64,000 nt of DNA from Variovorax gracilis (GTDB lineage: Bacteria; Pseudomonadota; Gammaproteobacteria; Burkholderiales; Burkholderiaceae_C), in contig NZ_JASZYF010000031.1 of the NCBI RefSeq assembly GCF_030317115.1, forward strand, positions 1 through 64,000, in the 5' to 3' direction. The notes below the pieces were generated by a model that was not told the origin of the DNA, searched no databases, and was given only the letters and a program-made list of their open reading frames with translations. The position numbers and the translations under genes are program-made. Below are positions 55,793 through 64,000 of the stretch, in pieces; within the stretch, counting starts at the first letter, position 1, and the number at the start of each line of letters is the position of its first letter.

Positions 55793-56455
55793 ATGCATGC
55801 TGATTGCAACGCGCGCCACGGGTCCCGGGCCCGGCTCGTCGCCACCCTGGCCCTTGTCGCCTCGGCCGCATTCGCTGTGGTGCCTCAGACCGCCCTGGCC
55901 GACGTTCCCTACTTCTACATCGTCAATGCGAGCACCCGCATGATGGCCGAGGTGCTCGGACGTCGCGTCGATGACGGTGCGCCGGTGGTCCTCTGGCCCA
56001 ACTACGGCGGACCGAGCCAGCAGTTCAGCCTCCATCGGCTGCCTCGGCCCGGCAATCCGGAGCCCTTGCAGGATCAGTGGTTCATGCTCAGTGCCAGACA
56101 TTCAGGCAAATGCCTGAAGACCCACGGCTTCCAGTCCGGTGCGGTGATCGTCCAGGAGACGTGCAGCGGAGACGCTTCCCAGCTGTGGCGATTGCGGACG
56201 CTTGCCACGACGGCAGCGGACTGCCCGGCACGGGGCTGGTGCCTGATGCAACGGCGCATGGTGCTGGAGAACTTCTACGAGGGAGGGCGACGCTGCCTGG
56301 ATGCGGCCCACGGCCTCCTTCCATCCGGGCCGGAGCAAGGCGCCGGGCTACACGCCCGGGACTGCGTTGTGAGGTTCAGCGCGACTACGCCAGCCCATCA
56401 GGAATGGGAACTGGTGGACGTGCAGGAATGGGACGCTCCCTTCATCGCGAGGTGA
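55793..56455 (+). CDS. Secreted ricin-type beta-trefoil lectin-like protein
   Basis: A 220-residue protein with a Sec signal (ARLVATLALVASAAFAVVPQ, cleavage after Ala-Leu-Ala near residue 36). The mature part shows a ricin B-like beta-trefoil: three Q-x-W-type repeats (QQF near 67, QLW near 127, QEW near 205) and MAEVLGRRVDDGAPVVLWPN, then SGKCLKTHGFQSGAVIVQ as Gly/Asp-rich turns. Such domains bind sugars. It lies between two sulfatase genes, so binding of a sulfated glycan is an attractive but untested idea. ATG 55793 has GGAGG upstream. Confidence 0.75.
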   Translation: MHADCNARHGSRARLVATLALVASAAFAVVPQTALADVPYFYIVNASTRMMAEVLGRRVDDGAPVVLWPNYGGPSQQFSLHRLPRPGNPEPLQDQWFMLSARHSGKCLKTHGFQSGAVIVQETCSGDASQLWRLRTLATTAADCPARGWCLMQRRMVLENFYEGGRRCLDAAHGLLPSGPEQGAGLHARDCVVRFSATTPAHQEWELVDVQEWDAPFIAR

Positions 56456-56469
56456 AGTCGCGTCAGTCC

Positions 56470-57000
56470 TGCTTCGCGTCCCCTCGCTCAGGCCGTCGAA
56501 GTCGGCCTAGCGAACACGGGCTAGGTGTCGGGGTCGAGCATTCGGACGATCGAGTCGTCGAGCTCTTCTGAGCGGCGGAGGATCTGTTCGACGGGTATAG
56601 CATGGCGCCTTCGGGTGGCCTACCCGCTCCAGAGTTCAGGGCCGCGACGTATGCGTCCACCGCGCGCATGGCCTCGCCCGCGGCGTCCAGCACGCGGTCT
56701 GCAGTTCCGTACCCCGGGCGGGGGGTGAAGGATCAGGTCCTCGCCGGCGGTCTCGCGGGCGAGCAGCACCGCCAGGCGTGCAATTCGATCCCGACGTGCT
56801 TCGTCCAGGTCCAGGCCGACCAAGTCGACGGACACGCGCAAGACGGCATCCGCGTGATGACCATCTTTAGGGAAGGCGGCGATCGTCACGCACTCGCGCA
56901 TGGCGATGTCGTCCAGGGGCCAGCCGCGCGCGCTCTGGGGCAGGGCAATGTCCTCGACCCGAAGGCCCCAGCGCGCGTGGGATGTTCGAATAGAAATCGA
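56470..57000 (-). pseudogene. Frameshifted remnant of an unknown gene
   Basis: On the minus strand a protein-like frame reads RWGLRVEDIALPQSARGWPL, then DDIAMRECVTIAAFPKDGHH and a Leu/Asp-rich helix, up to ILHPPPG near 56,720. It continues in another frame as TADRVLDAAGEAMRAVDAYV. The switch needs one frameshift, and no clean start or stop fits both halves. The family is not recognised. Nearby sequence is also decayed. Confidence 0.4.
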
Positions 57001-57235
57001 TACCTACAACCTAGAACTCGACACTTTCCTTCGAATAGTTGTTGATTGCTCGCAATGAATTTGTTTGCTCAGTGCAAAGTCGAAACCAGCATGAGATAGA
57101 CCACGCTGAATGGCCGCATCTGTGGGCATGCACCGTGGTGACGCGTCACACGAAGGGGACTGACTTTCCGGTCAGTACAGTGTCGCAGATCTGATGCAGT
57201 TGGCTTCGGATCTCGGCGGAACTAGCATCGCATTG

Positions 57236-57346
57236 CCGCAAGCAGTTCACCGGCTACAAGGTGCCCAAGATCCTGCGCTTCGTCGATGGTTGCCCAAGTC
57301 CACCGTCGGCAAGATCCTGCGCCGGGAGCTGCGCGAGGTGGCCTGA
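57236..57346 (+). pseudogene. 3' remnant of a fatty-acyl-CoA ligase (fadD-like) with frameshift
   Basis: The translation gives CRKQFTGYKVPKILRFVDG and, one base out of frame, LPKSTVGKILRRELREVA with a TGA stop. This is the extreme C-terminal adenylate-forming block of FadD-type ligases, whose Lys before ILRREL is catalytic. A single base is missing in the GGT of the Asp-Gly codons. Nothing else of the gene lies upstream, so this is a fragment left by a rearrangement. Confidence 0.75.
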
Positions 57347-57637
57347 CGCACGGCGCGCTGCTGCCGGGCCGGAGGTTCAGGCCTCCCTGGCGCACGGCGG
57401 CGACCTCCGATCCGGGTGAGGGCGACGGCCATGCCAGGGAGCGCGGGAATTCCTTAGCAGTGAATACATAGTGGTACGGGTGGCTTCACGTATTGGCACG
57501 TGGGCCTGATGCGAATACGGTTGATCCCATCGTCGCCGACGAGCGGGCTGCGCGGGCAGAATCGGCAGGTTCGTGCGCACTGCCATGATGTTATGAAGCA
57601 CGTCAATGCCGCTGTAACAACGCCAGGAGGAGCTCCG

Positions 57638-57970
57638 ATGCGCATCGCTTTCACTCTCCCCACGACCATCGTCGGCGCCAGCCTGCTCCTCGCGGGCTGC
57701 GCGGCCACGGCGCCACCGGCGACCATCGGCGGCTACAAGCCGCCGGCCATCTTCGGGGGCTTCATGTCGCCGCAGGTGTCGCGCACCGGCTGCGTCGACG
57801 CGGTCGCGCGCTATCTCAAGGTGCCACGCGACACCGTGACGCCGGTCAGCGACCAGCAGACCATGGAGACAGGCTACTACGTGGTCACGTTGAACGTGGC
57901 CGGCAAGCGCCCTTACAACTGCACGGTGGATGAGAACGGCATCACCTCGGATGTGGTGCCGGCGCCCTAA
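57638..57970 (+). CDS. Small lipoprotein of unknown function
   Basis: A 110-residue protein with a lipoprotein signal; the lipobox is LLAG-Cys21, after ATG 57638 with AGGAGGAG. The mature part is short, with GYKPPAIFGGFMSPQVS and a two-cysteine domain (RTGCVDAVARYL to RPYNCTVDENG) that may form a disulfide. It resembles small outer-membrane-anchored proteins of unknown role. The family is not identified. Confidence 0.75.
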   Translation: MRIAFTLPTTIVGASLLLAGCAATAPPATIGGYKPPAIFGGFMSPQVSRTGCVDAVARYLKVPRDTVTPVSDQQTMETGYYVVTLNVAGKRPYNCTVDENGITSDVVPAP

Positions 57971-57979
57971 AGGGGCGAC

Positions 57980-58090
57980 ATGCACGCAGGGGCCGCGTGG
58001 CGGCAATACGCGCGCAAATACCTCGAGGATCGGCTGCTTATTGCGCTTGGGGAGGGGGCGGTCTCGCGTGAGTCCATGCAGCGATGGTAA
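57980..58090 (+). CDS. Possible 36-residue protein
   Basis: ATG lies 9 bp after the lipoprotein stop, with AGGGG upstream. The product has an amphipathic helix (WRQYARKYLEDRLLIALGEG) and a TAA stop. It may be a small protein co-expressed with the lipoprotein or a chance frame; no family is known. Confidence 0.3.
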   Translation: MHAGAAWRQYARKYLEDRLLIALGEGAVSRESMQRW

Positions 58091-58237
58091 GCCTCAGGTG
58101 GCTCGGCGCCTCAACCGCTCCGTCTGCTGCCTGTCGATGTGTGCCCTCCGCTGCGGGACTTCCTTCAGGTCCCTGTGGGCGGGGCTCGGCCGGCAGCTTT
58201 GCGGCAACGAGATCAGGAAAGTGGATGTCTCTTCAGG

Positions 58238-58283
58238 GCCCTCTCGCGACCTCCGAGCTTCGACCGCAAACTGGAACTGTCGG
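58238..58283 (+). repeat. 46-bp direct repeat, copy 2
   Basis: Identical to 53269-53314 in the same orientation. The downstream flank (GCGGCCGATCGGCC) is similar but not identical to that of copy 1. Confidence 0.9.
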
Positions 58284-58371
58284 CCACGAGCGGCCGATCG
58301 GCCATCGCCAGCCCGTGACCGCTGATCAACGGTCAGCGGTCACTCGCTCCAAGCGGACGAATTAAAGACAA

Positions 58372-59817
58372 CTACGTAGACCTATCGGGCGGCTGGTACG
58401 GGTCGGGCGTGCCGAGTTTGATCGGCGGATACTTCTTGAGACTGGCCTGAAGCTGGCCAACAATCCTGACGACTGGTTGGGCCACCCAAGTGCTCGTTGC
58501 GATAGCGTCGCGCTCTTCCTTCATATCGGTCAGCAGGTTCACGATCCTCGGCAGCGGTAGCTTCACCGGTGGCTCATACATGTTCTCCTGCTTGATGAAG
58601 TGCACCTTCCAGTTTCGCCACTTGACGGCGGAGAGCCGGTCGGCCACATAAGCGGGAAAACCTTCGCGGTTGGAGTGGTCCTGCTCGCCCAGGAAGAAAG
58701 GTAGCTGGTCCACCCCGTCGATCGCACGGTCCTGCGGAACCTCGGCCCCGCCAACGTGCGCAAGCGTCGTGAAGAGGTCGACGATATGGACGATCTCGTT
58801 GTTGACGGCGCCCGCCGGCACCTTGTCAGGCCACCGGATGATGAAAGGCGCACGCAGCGACCCTTCCATCGCCGTGAAATAGCTCCCTCGCCAAGGACCG
58901 CTGTCGCCCTGCCATGGATCAGTTGCCTCAGGGCCGTTGTCGCTGGTGAAGACAACGATCGTATTGTCTTCGATCCCCGCCTCCCGGATGGCGTCAAGGA
59001 TCTGCCCTGTGCGATGGTCCATCTCGGCTAGGCAGTCGGCGAAGTCGCCGTTGCCGGTCTTCCCGGCAAAGTCCGGATGCGGCAGCGTTGGCATATGGAC
59101 CAATGAGAACGAAACGTAGGCGAAAAAAGGCGTGTCAGCCTGAGCGTTGCGCTTGATGAATTCAACGGCGCGGTCCGTAATCTCCGACTCCATGGTTCGA
59201 CGCCGGTCCAGGTCCAACACACCCATCTCGTGCGCTGTCTCCCCCTTGCGTGCCTCGTAGACGTGCTGCGGTCCACCAACCTTCTGGTTCCAGCCCTGCT
59301 TGTCGCCGGTGGCCGGCCATAGGCCCGTGTTTTCGTTCATCGATGGCCAGAGCGCTTCGTCATAAGTGCGCGGTATCCCGTACCACTCGTCGAACCCGTG
59401 ATTGGTCGGAAAGCGACTCTCCTCGCTTCCAAGATGCCACTTGCCCCAGATGCCCGTTGCGTAGCCCTGTGCCGACAACAACTTCGCGATGGTGACCTCC
59501 CACAGGGTCAAACCTTCAGGGGCGCCCCCCACAGGGACTTCATATGTGCCGGACCGAATAGCGAAGCGGCCCGTCATCAATGCCGACCGAGAAGGCGTGC
59601 ACTGCGCTTCGACGTTGAAATTGAGCAACCGCATCCCTTCGCCGGCGAGTCGATCGATGCGTGGAGTTGGCGCACCGCGAAGGATGCCACCACCGTAGAG
59701 GCCGAGTTCTCCATAGCCGAGGTTGTCCATCAGCATGAAGACGACGTTTGGCTTTTTGGGTTGCAGGGCTGCTCCGTCGGCTGAAAACGCAGCGGGTGTT
59801 GTTGCTATGCGACTCAT
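58372..59817 (-). CDS. Arylsulfatase-type sulfatase
   Basis: A 481-residue type I sulfatase. The formylglycine motif is Cys73-Thr-Pro-Ser-Arg77 (AQCTPSRSALMTGRF). Asp31-Asn32 in FMLMDNLGYGELGLYGGG supply metal ligands, followed by GYATGIWGKWHLGSEESRFP, FTSDNGPEA and the C-terminal WKVHFIKQ sheet. No signal peptide is visible, unlike the Tat-exported sulfatase, so it may act in the cytoplasm or use an unrecognised start. The divergent ABC exporter gene begins about 320 bp away. Confidence 0.9.
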   Translation of the reverse strand: MSRIATTPAAFSADGAALQPKKPNVVFMLMDNLGYGELGLYGGGILRGAPTPRIDRLAGEGMRLLNFNVEAQCTPSRSALMTGRFAIRSGTYEVPVGGAPEGLTLWEVTIAKLLSAQGYATGIWGKWHLGSEESRFPTNHGFDEWYGIPRTYDEALWPSMNENTGLWPATGDKQGWNQKVGGPQHVYEARKGETAHEMGVLDLDRRRTMESEITDRAVEFIKRNAQADTPFFAYVSFSLVHMPTLPHPDFAGKTGNGDFADCLAEMDHRTGQILDAIREAGIEDNTIVVFTSDNGPEATDPWQGDSGPWRGSYFTAMEGSLRAPFIIRWPDKVPAGAVNNEIVHIVDLFTTLAHVGGAEVPQDRAIDGVDQLPFFLGEQDHSNREGFPAYVADRLSAVKWRNWKVHFIKQENMYEPPVKLPLPRIVNLLTDMKEERDAIATSTWVAQPVVRIVGQLQASLKKYPPIKLGTPDPYQPPDRST

Positions 59818-60135
59818 TTGTATTGCCTTTGTTCGGTGCCTTCATCATCCGCGGTTTGGTGCCAAGCGAATCCGGGAGCTTCCGGCAGTCAACAACGCCA
59901 ACGACCAAGATTGCCTCGACAGGCTACTTGAAATCTTCGAGCCCAGCCTCGGTTCAAGCGCATCGGCCGCGCCGTCAACGCTCTCGGTGCTGCGTTCTGG
60001 GGAACGCGCGTGCCCTTTGGGGCAGAAGTTTTGCCCCAGGCCCTAATTGTTCTGACCTTCGGCCAAGCCCAAGATCACATGGCGCCCCCTTACGTTGATG
60101 CCCCGCTCTCCTCCCCTTCGCATTCAAGCCTTCGC
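59818..60135. other. Divergent promoter region between sulfatase 2 and the ABC exporter
   Basis: This 318-bp stretch has no supportable gene. The ABC exporter frame is open from 60010, and ATGs at 60010 and 60079 are possible longer starts. No palindrome or clear promoter was found. Confidence 0.45.
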
Positions 60136-62049
60136 ATGTCCACACCGAACTCTACCGACGCTTCCGCCACGGTGCCGCCAACGAAGACTTCGGCCAAACC
60201 GGGGCATTCGGAGACGGGGGCCACCACTCAGGCCGCGGGGTCGCAGAAGACCGCCATGCGGCGACTCATTCTTCAGTTGATCCGTCCCTATCGGGGATGG
60301 CTGGCCATCGTGCTGGCCGCAATGGTGGTCGAGGTGCTGATGAGCCTCGCAGCGCCGTGGCCGCTCAAGTTGGTGCTCGACGATGCGCTGGGCAACCACC
60401 ACCTGCCCGCGTGGCTCGAGTGGGCGCACCAGCTCGGCATCGGCCGGCACACGCTCGGCGTGGCGCTTTTCGCGGGGATCGCCACCCTGTTGATCGCAGT
60501 CATCGCCGGCATCGCCACCTACATCGACAACTACTACACCACCAGCATCGGGCAGTACGTCGCGAACGACCTGCGCCTGAAGATCTACGAGCACCTTCAC
60601 CGGCTGTCGCTGGGCTACTACGACAATGCCAAGACCGGCTCCCTGATGTCGACCATCACCAGCGACGTCTCGACGGTGCAGAACTTCGCCTCCTCGTCGA
60701 CCCTCGGCATCCTGGTCGACATCGTGACGATCGTCTTCATGCTCGGATTGATGATCTGGCTCGACTGGGACTTCACCCTCATTGCGGTCGCGGTGATGCC
60801 TTTCCTGTTGTTGTTTGTGTTTCGATTCAAGAACGCGGTGAAGAATGTGACGCGTGACGTTCGTGTGCGGCAGAGCGAGATCGTCGCGGTGGTCCAGGAA
60901 GGGCTCGGGCAAGTCCGCGCGGTCAAGGCCTTCGGCCGCCAGGACCTTGAAGTCCAGCACATGGAAGCCGCCAGCCACGCCAGCACCGAGGCAGCGCTGC
61001 GGGCCCGCAAGGTCAAGTCATTGCTGTCGCCGGTGGTCGCGGTGGTGGTGGCGCTGTGCACCGGCATCGTGCTCTGGAAAGGCACCGCGTTGATCATCGC
61101 CGGCACCATGACGGCCGGTGCGCTGACGGTGTACCTGGCCTACCTGAGCAAGTTCTTCAAGCCGGTGAAAGACCTCGCCAGCATGGCGAGCACGATCGCC
61201 CAGACCACCGTGGCGCTGGAGCGGATCCAGAAGATCCTCAGCGCCGACAACATCATCCACGAGCGTCCGGGCGCCACGGAGCCGGGTCGCACCCGCGGCG
61301 AGATCACCTTCGAGCACGTGGCCTTCGGCTACGGCGACGAGCCGCTGGTGCTGCGCGATGTCTCCTTTAACATCCAACCGGGCCAGGTGGTGGGCATCGT
61401 CGGGCCGACGGGCAGCGGCAAATCGACGGTGGTGAGCCTGATGCCGCGCTTCTACGACCCGAAGGGCGGGCGGGTGCTGATCGACGGTGTCGACATCGCG
61501 AGCCACAAGCTCTCGGGCCTGCGCTCGCAGATCGGCTTCGTGCTGCAGGAGACGGTGCTGTTCCGCGGCACCATCGGGGAGAACATCGCCTACGGCAAGC
61601 CCGGCGCCAGCAGGGAAGAAATCATTGCCGCCGCCAAGCTCGCAAATGCCGACGAGTTCATCAGCCGCATGCCGCACGGCTACGACTCGCTGGTCGGGGA
61701 GCGCGGCGACACGCTCTCGGGCGGCCAGCGCCAGCGCATCGGGATCGCGCGTGCCGTGATCCGCAACAGCCCGATCATGATCCTCGACGAGCCGACCGCG
61801 GCGCTCGACACCGAATCCGAGCGCCTGGTCATCGAGGGGCTGGAGCGGCTGATGCAAGGCCGCACCGTGATCATGATCGCGCACCGCCTCAGCACGCTGC
61901 GCAACGCCGACAAGATCATCGTGCTGAAGGACGGCATCGTGGTCGAGGAAGGCACCAACGACGAACTGGTCGCGCTCGGTGGGGTCTACGCCGAACTGCA
62001 CCGGATCCAGTACGAAAACCCGGCCGCCCCTGCGGCTGCTTCTGCCTGA
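60136..62049 (+). CDS. ABC exporter half-transporter (MsbA/lipid A exporter-like)
   Basis: A 637-residue fused ABC exporter. About 40 unstructured residues are followed by a six-helix membrane domain (about 50-330, starting LILQLIRPYRGWLAIVLAAM) with the coupling segment FKNAVKNVTRDVRVRQSEIV. The ATPase has Walker A GPTGSGKST (about 424-432), Q-loop GFVLQETVLFRGTI, signature LSGGQRQRIGIARA (about 528) and Walker B IMILDEPTAALD. It acts as a homodimer; substrate unknown, possibly lipid or peptide. The start is uncertain (60136, 60079 or 60010). The PLD-like gene follows 7 bp downstream. Confidence 0.92.
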   Translation: MSTPNSTDASATVPPTKTSAKPGHSETGATTQAAGSQKTAMRRLILQLIRPYRGWLAIVLAAMVVEVLMSLAAPWPLKLVLDDALGNHHLPAWLEWAHQLGIGRHTLGVALFAGIATLLIAVIAGIATYIDNYYTTSIGQYVANDLRLKIYEHLHRLSLGYYDNAKTGSLMSTITSDVSTVQNFASSSTLGILVDIVTIVFMLGLMIWLDWDFTLIAVAVMPFLLLFVFRFKNAVKNVTRDVRVRQSEIVAVVQEGLGQVRAVKAFGRQDLEVQHMEAASHASTEAALRARKVKSLLSPVVAVVVALCTGIVLWKGTALIIAGTMTAGALTVYLAYLSKFFKPVKDLASMASTIAQTTVALERIQKILSADNIIHERPGATEPGRTRGEITFEHVAFGYGDEPLVLRDVSFNIQPGQVVGIVGPTGSGKSTVVSLMPRFYDPKGGRVLIDGVDIASHKLSGLRSQIGFVLQETVLFRGTIGENIAYGKPGASREEIIAAAKLANADEFISRMPHGYDSLVGERGDTLSGGQRQRIGIARAVIRNSPIMILDEPTAALDTESERLVIEGLERLMQGRTVIMIAHRLSTLRNADKIIVLKDGIVVEEGTNDELVALGGVYAELHRIQYENPAAPAAASA

Positions 62050-62056
62050 GGCCATC

Positions 62057-63118
62057 ATGTCCCACCGACTGATCGTTCTGCCCGACGACACCGCCAAGCC
62101 CATCCTCGACGCCATCAACGGCGCCAAGGAGGCCCTGCAGATCCGGATGTTCCTGTTCACGGACGAGACCTTGCTGGCGGCGGTGATCGCCGCTAAGCAG
62201 CGCGGCGTGAAGGTGCGCGTGATGCTGAATCCGGCGCGTCGCAGCGGGGAAAGCGAGAACGAGGAAGCGCGCAAGGCCTTGGTCGATGCCGGCATCGAAG
62301 TGCGCGACAGCAACCCGAAGTTCGATCTCACGCACCAGAAATCGATGGTGGTCGATCATCAGGTCGGCTTTGTCGAATCGCTCAACTGGGAGCCCAGGGA
62401 CCTGACCGAGACGCGCGACTACGCGGTCATCACCACCCATGACCTCGAAACGAAGGAAATGGTGGCCTGCTTCGATGCCGACTGGGAGCACGAGGAATTC
62501 AAGCCGCACCCGGAATCGCCGCTGATCTGGTGTCCGGACAACGGCCGCGTGCGCGTCGCGGCATTCATCGACGGCGCGAAGCATTCGCTCTGGGTGCAGA
62601 ACGAGCGCTACCAGGATACCGTGATCATCGAGCGGCTTGTGCGCGCGGCAACGCGGGGCGTCAAGGTGCACATCCTGACCAAGCCGCCGCATTCGCTCAA
62701 GGCGGAAAAGCTGATCGAAGGAGTCGGCGGCCTGCGCATTCTGCAGGACGTGGGCGCCAAGGTGCACACGATGAAGCACCTCAAGCTGCATGCGAAGATG
62801 ATGCTGGCCGATGGCAAGCGCGCGATCGTCGGCTCGATCAATCTGGCGCCGGGCAGTTTCGACGGTCGTCGCGAGCTGGCCATCGAGACCGATGATGCCG
62901 GCACCGTGCAGCGGCTGGAGGAAACGGCGCGTGCCGATTGGGAACTGTCGCACCGGATCGATCTCAGCGACGAGGGGCTGCTGAAGGATCTCGCGAAACG
63001 CGAACTTGATCCCTCCAAATTGGTGCTCGACGGCAGCGCAGTGGAGGAAAAGAAGCACAAGGAAGGGTCCAAAGCGAAAGACAAGGCCAGAGTCAAGACA
63101 GACAAGGCGAAGGGCTGA
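62057..63118 (+). CDS. Phospholipase D-like phosphatidyltransferase superfamily protein
   Basis: A 353-residue PLD-superfamily protein with two HKD motifs in one chain: HQKSMVVD (His93, Lys95, Asp100) and KLHAKMMLAD (His near 245, Lys two residues later). These act as a paired catalytic site in phospholipases, cardiolipin synthases and some nucleases. The C-terminus is Lys-rich (KEGSKAKDKARVKTDKAKG) and probably disordered or nucleic-acid/membrane binding. It has no signal peptide. ATG 62057 is 7 bp after the ABC exporter stop, so the two form an operon. Confidence 0.9.
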   Translation: MSHRLIVLPDDTAKPILDAINGAKEALQIRMFLFTDETLLAAVIAAKQRGVKVRVMLNPARRSGESENEEARKALVDAGIEVRDSNPKFDLTHQKSMVVDHQVGFVESLNWEPRDLTETRDYAVITTHDLETKEMVACFDADWEHEEFKPHPESPLIWCPDNGRVRVAAFIDGAKHSLWVQNERYQDTVIIERLVRAATRGVKVHILTKPPHSLKAEKLIEGVGGLRILQDVGAKVHTMKHLKLHAKMMLADGKRAIVGSINLAPGSFDGRRELAIETDDAGTVQRLEETARADWELSHRIDLSDEGLLKDLAKRELDPSKLVLDGSAVEEKKHKEGSKAKDKARVKTDKAKG

Positions 63119-63190
63119 GCAGGCGGGGGCTTGCTTCAGGTGCGGCCGCCGCTTATTTCGAGGTTCCTAGCGGGGCGAGGAGCGACTGAG

Positions 63191-63874
63191 ATGACCATCA
63201 CGAAGAAGCCATCGATTCTCTTCGTCTACTACACCTATAGCCAGCAGACGCAGCGGGTGGTCGAGTCCATGGCCGATACGCTGCGCGAACGAGGCTGCGA
63301 CGTTCAACTGGCCAGGATCGAATTCACCGACCCTCGCTACGCCGAGCGCTTCGCCCGGTTTCCCCTTCGACATGCGTACCGCGACATCTTCGGGATGGTC
63401 CTCCCACAGTTTCGCGGCGTAACCGGACAGATCCGAATACCGGATGAAGTCCGAAGCCGTAGCTACGACCTGGTATGCATTGCCTCCCCGACATGGTGGT
63501 TACACCCCTGCATGCCGATCCGTTCGTTCATCGAGTCAGACGTCGCCAAGACGCTTCTTGAGGGAAAGCGCTGCGCCGCGGTGGCGGTTGCCCACCGCTA
63601 TTGGCGCGACGATCTGCGCATCCTGAAGGAGCACATCGTCAGACGAGGAGGCATCTACGTGGACGGCAGTCATTTCACCGCCGGCGGCGGCCCGGTCGAT
63701 TCGATGCTGGCGCTATTCAGCTACCTCTCCACGGGCGTCACCAAGGAGCGCTACCTCGGGATCAAGATCCCGCCGGCGACTCTCCAGCCCAGCTATGTCG
63801 AGCAGTCTCGGGAGTTTGCAAACCGACTCGCGGACTCCCTCTTGGCTGATTCTTCGGTGCTCGCCTACGGTTGA
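63191..63874 (+). CDS. Flavodoxin-like oxidoreductase
   Basis: A 227-residue protein with a flavodoxin fold: the N-terminal ILFVYYTYSQQTQRVVESMA contains the FMN phosphate loop (YSQQTQ), followed by DLVCIASPTWWLHPCMPIRS, a region typical of flavodoxin-type FMN binding and of DarA-like proteins. The tail YVEQSREFANRLADSLL is helical. ATG 63191 follows the PLD-like stop by 72 bp. The reaction is unknown. Confidence 0.75.
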   Translation: MTITKKPSILFVYYTYSQQTQRVVESMADTLRERGCDVQLARIEFTDPRYAERFARFPLRHAYRDIFGMVLPQFRGVTGQIRIPDEVRSRSYDLVCIASPTWWLHPCMPIRSFIESDVAKTLLEGKRCAAVAVAHRYWRDDLRILKEHIVRRGGIYVDGSHFTAGGGPVDSMLALFSYLSTGVTKERYLGIKIPPATLQPSYVEQSREFANRLADSLLADSSVLAYG

Positions 63875-63892
63875 CGTGGCGAAGGGAGCTGG

Positions 63893-64000
63893 CTATCGCT
63901 GGAAGGGAAAGATCACTGCCCAGTCCCGCTTCATGTCGAAGAGCGTCCAGCCATTGGCCTTCGCCGCATCGAGGCCCTTGTCGAGCTTGCCGATGCTCGA
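63893..64000 (-). CDS. HAD-like acid phosphatase family protein, C-terminal end only
   Basis: Only the last 35 codons are inside the window; the rest lies beyond it. The visible end KGLDAAKANGWTLFDMKRDW, then AVIFPFQR, resembles the tail of haloacid-dehalogenase-like phosphatases of this group, which usually close with MKNDW and IFPF. The stop TAG is at 63893. It is convergent with the flavodoxin-like gene. The assignment rests on a short fragment. Confidence 0.55.
   Translation of the reverse strand, partial: SSIGKLDKGLDAAKANGWTLFDMKRDWAVIFPFQR

Larger units (their letters stand above)
56456..57637. other. Gene-poor stretch with decayed fragments
   Basis: This ~1.2-kb stretch has no intact gene. 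It carries a minus-strand frameshifted remnant (about 56470-57000) and the 3' remnant of an acyl-CoA ligase (57236-57346). The rest, about 57000-57230 and 57350-57630, shows nothing I recognise. A good ribosome site AGGAGGAG precedes 57638. Confidence 0.6.
57971..58371. other. Intergenic stretch with a possible small ORF and 46-bp repeat copy 2
   Basis: This 401-bp stretch between convergent genes has no certain gene. It holds a 36-codon frame (57980-58090) and the second 46-bp direct repeat (58238-58283). No obvious terminator is seen. Confidence 0.55.

Overview
The window looks like a high-GC betaproteobacterial chromosome, most likely Burkholderiales/Comamonadaceae and probably Variovorax-like. 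This is inference from gene content and protein flavour (cydDCABX with a GbsR-type regulator, a glpVPQST glycerol ABC importer with glpD/glpR/glpK, etfBA with an acyl-CoA dehydrogenase, REP-like palindromes); no rRNA or tRNA gene was found. Positions 1 to about 47,080 read as compact backbone. Positions from about 47,080 to about 59,800 read as an accessory island: looser gene packing, unknown proteins, small repeats and decayed gene fragments. The last 4 kb again look like ordinary chromosome, but I cannot place the right boundary.

Layout: 1-5.1 kb holds a partial PfkB sugar kinase, an MFS permease overlapping aroC, an ArsR/SRPBCC pair, a cupin and a GbsR/MarR regulator. 5.1-11.4 kb is cytochrome bd oxidase (cydA, cydB, cydX) with its assembly ABC exporter (cydD, cydC), all on the minus strand; an 18-bp palindrome lies at the cydD start and an imperfect copy lies just upstream of the GbsR gene. 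11.5-20.9 kb holds a glycosyltransferase, an acyltransferase, a nitronate monooxygenase, an acyl-CoA dehydrogenase, etfA and etfB, an MscS channel and a histone-deacetylase-like amidohydrolase. 20.9-26 kb is moxR-DUF58-transglutaminase followed by a lytic transglycosylase; gltS follows. 27.6-37.8 kb is a complete glycerol uptake and catabolism locus.

37.9-45.4 kb contains an approximately 1,131-residue RTX-like beta-roll protein, a GT4 glycosyltransferase, an alpha-E protein and a circularly permuted ATP-grasp protein, all on the minus strand. The beta-roll protein has two copies of an approximately 390-residue module, and its nonapeptides follow an almost strict D,D,N,N order, a 36-residue super-period. 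I consider this the most unusual signal in the window.

At about 47.08 kb comEC is cut: only its C-terminal two thirds remain. The break abuts three 20-bp repeats that look like a transposon end. The island then carries a LexA-box operon (small unknown protein plus SRAP/HMCES-type DNA-protein crosslinker), an overlapping pair of unknown genes, an Xre/DUF2384-like protein behind a 19-bp inverted repeat, a DUF6988-like/NERD pair, two CTPSR-type sulfatases, a ricin-like secreted protein, a small lipoprotein and decayed gene remnants. Two identical 46-bp direct repeats bracket the segment with the first sulfatase, the lectin and the lipoprotein. An ABC exporter, a phospholipase D-like protein, a flavodoxin-like protein and the tail of a HAD phosphatase close the window.
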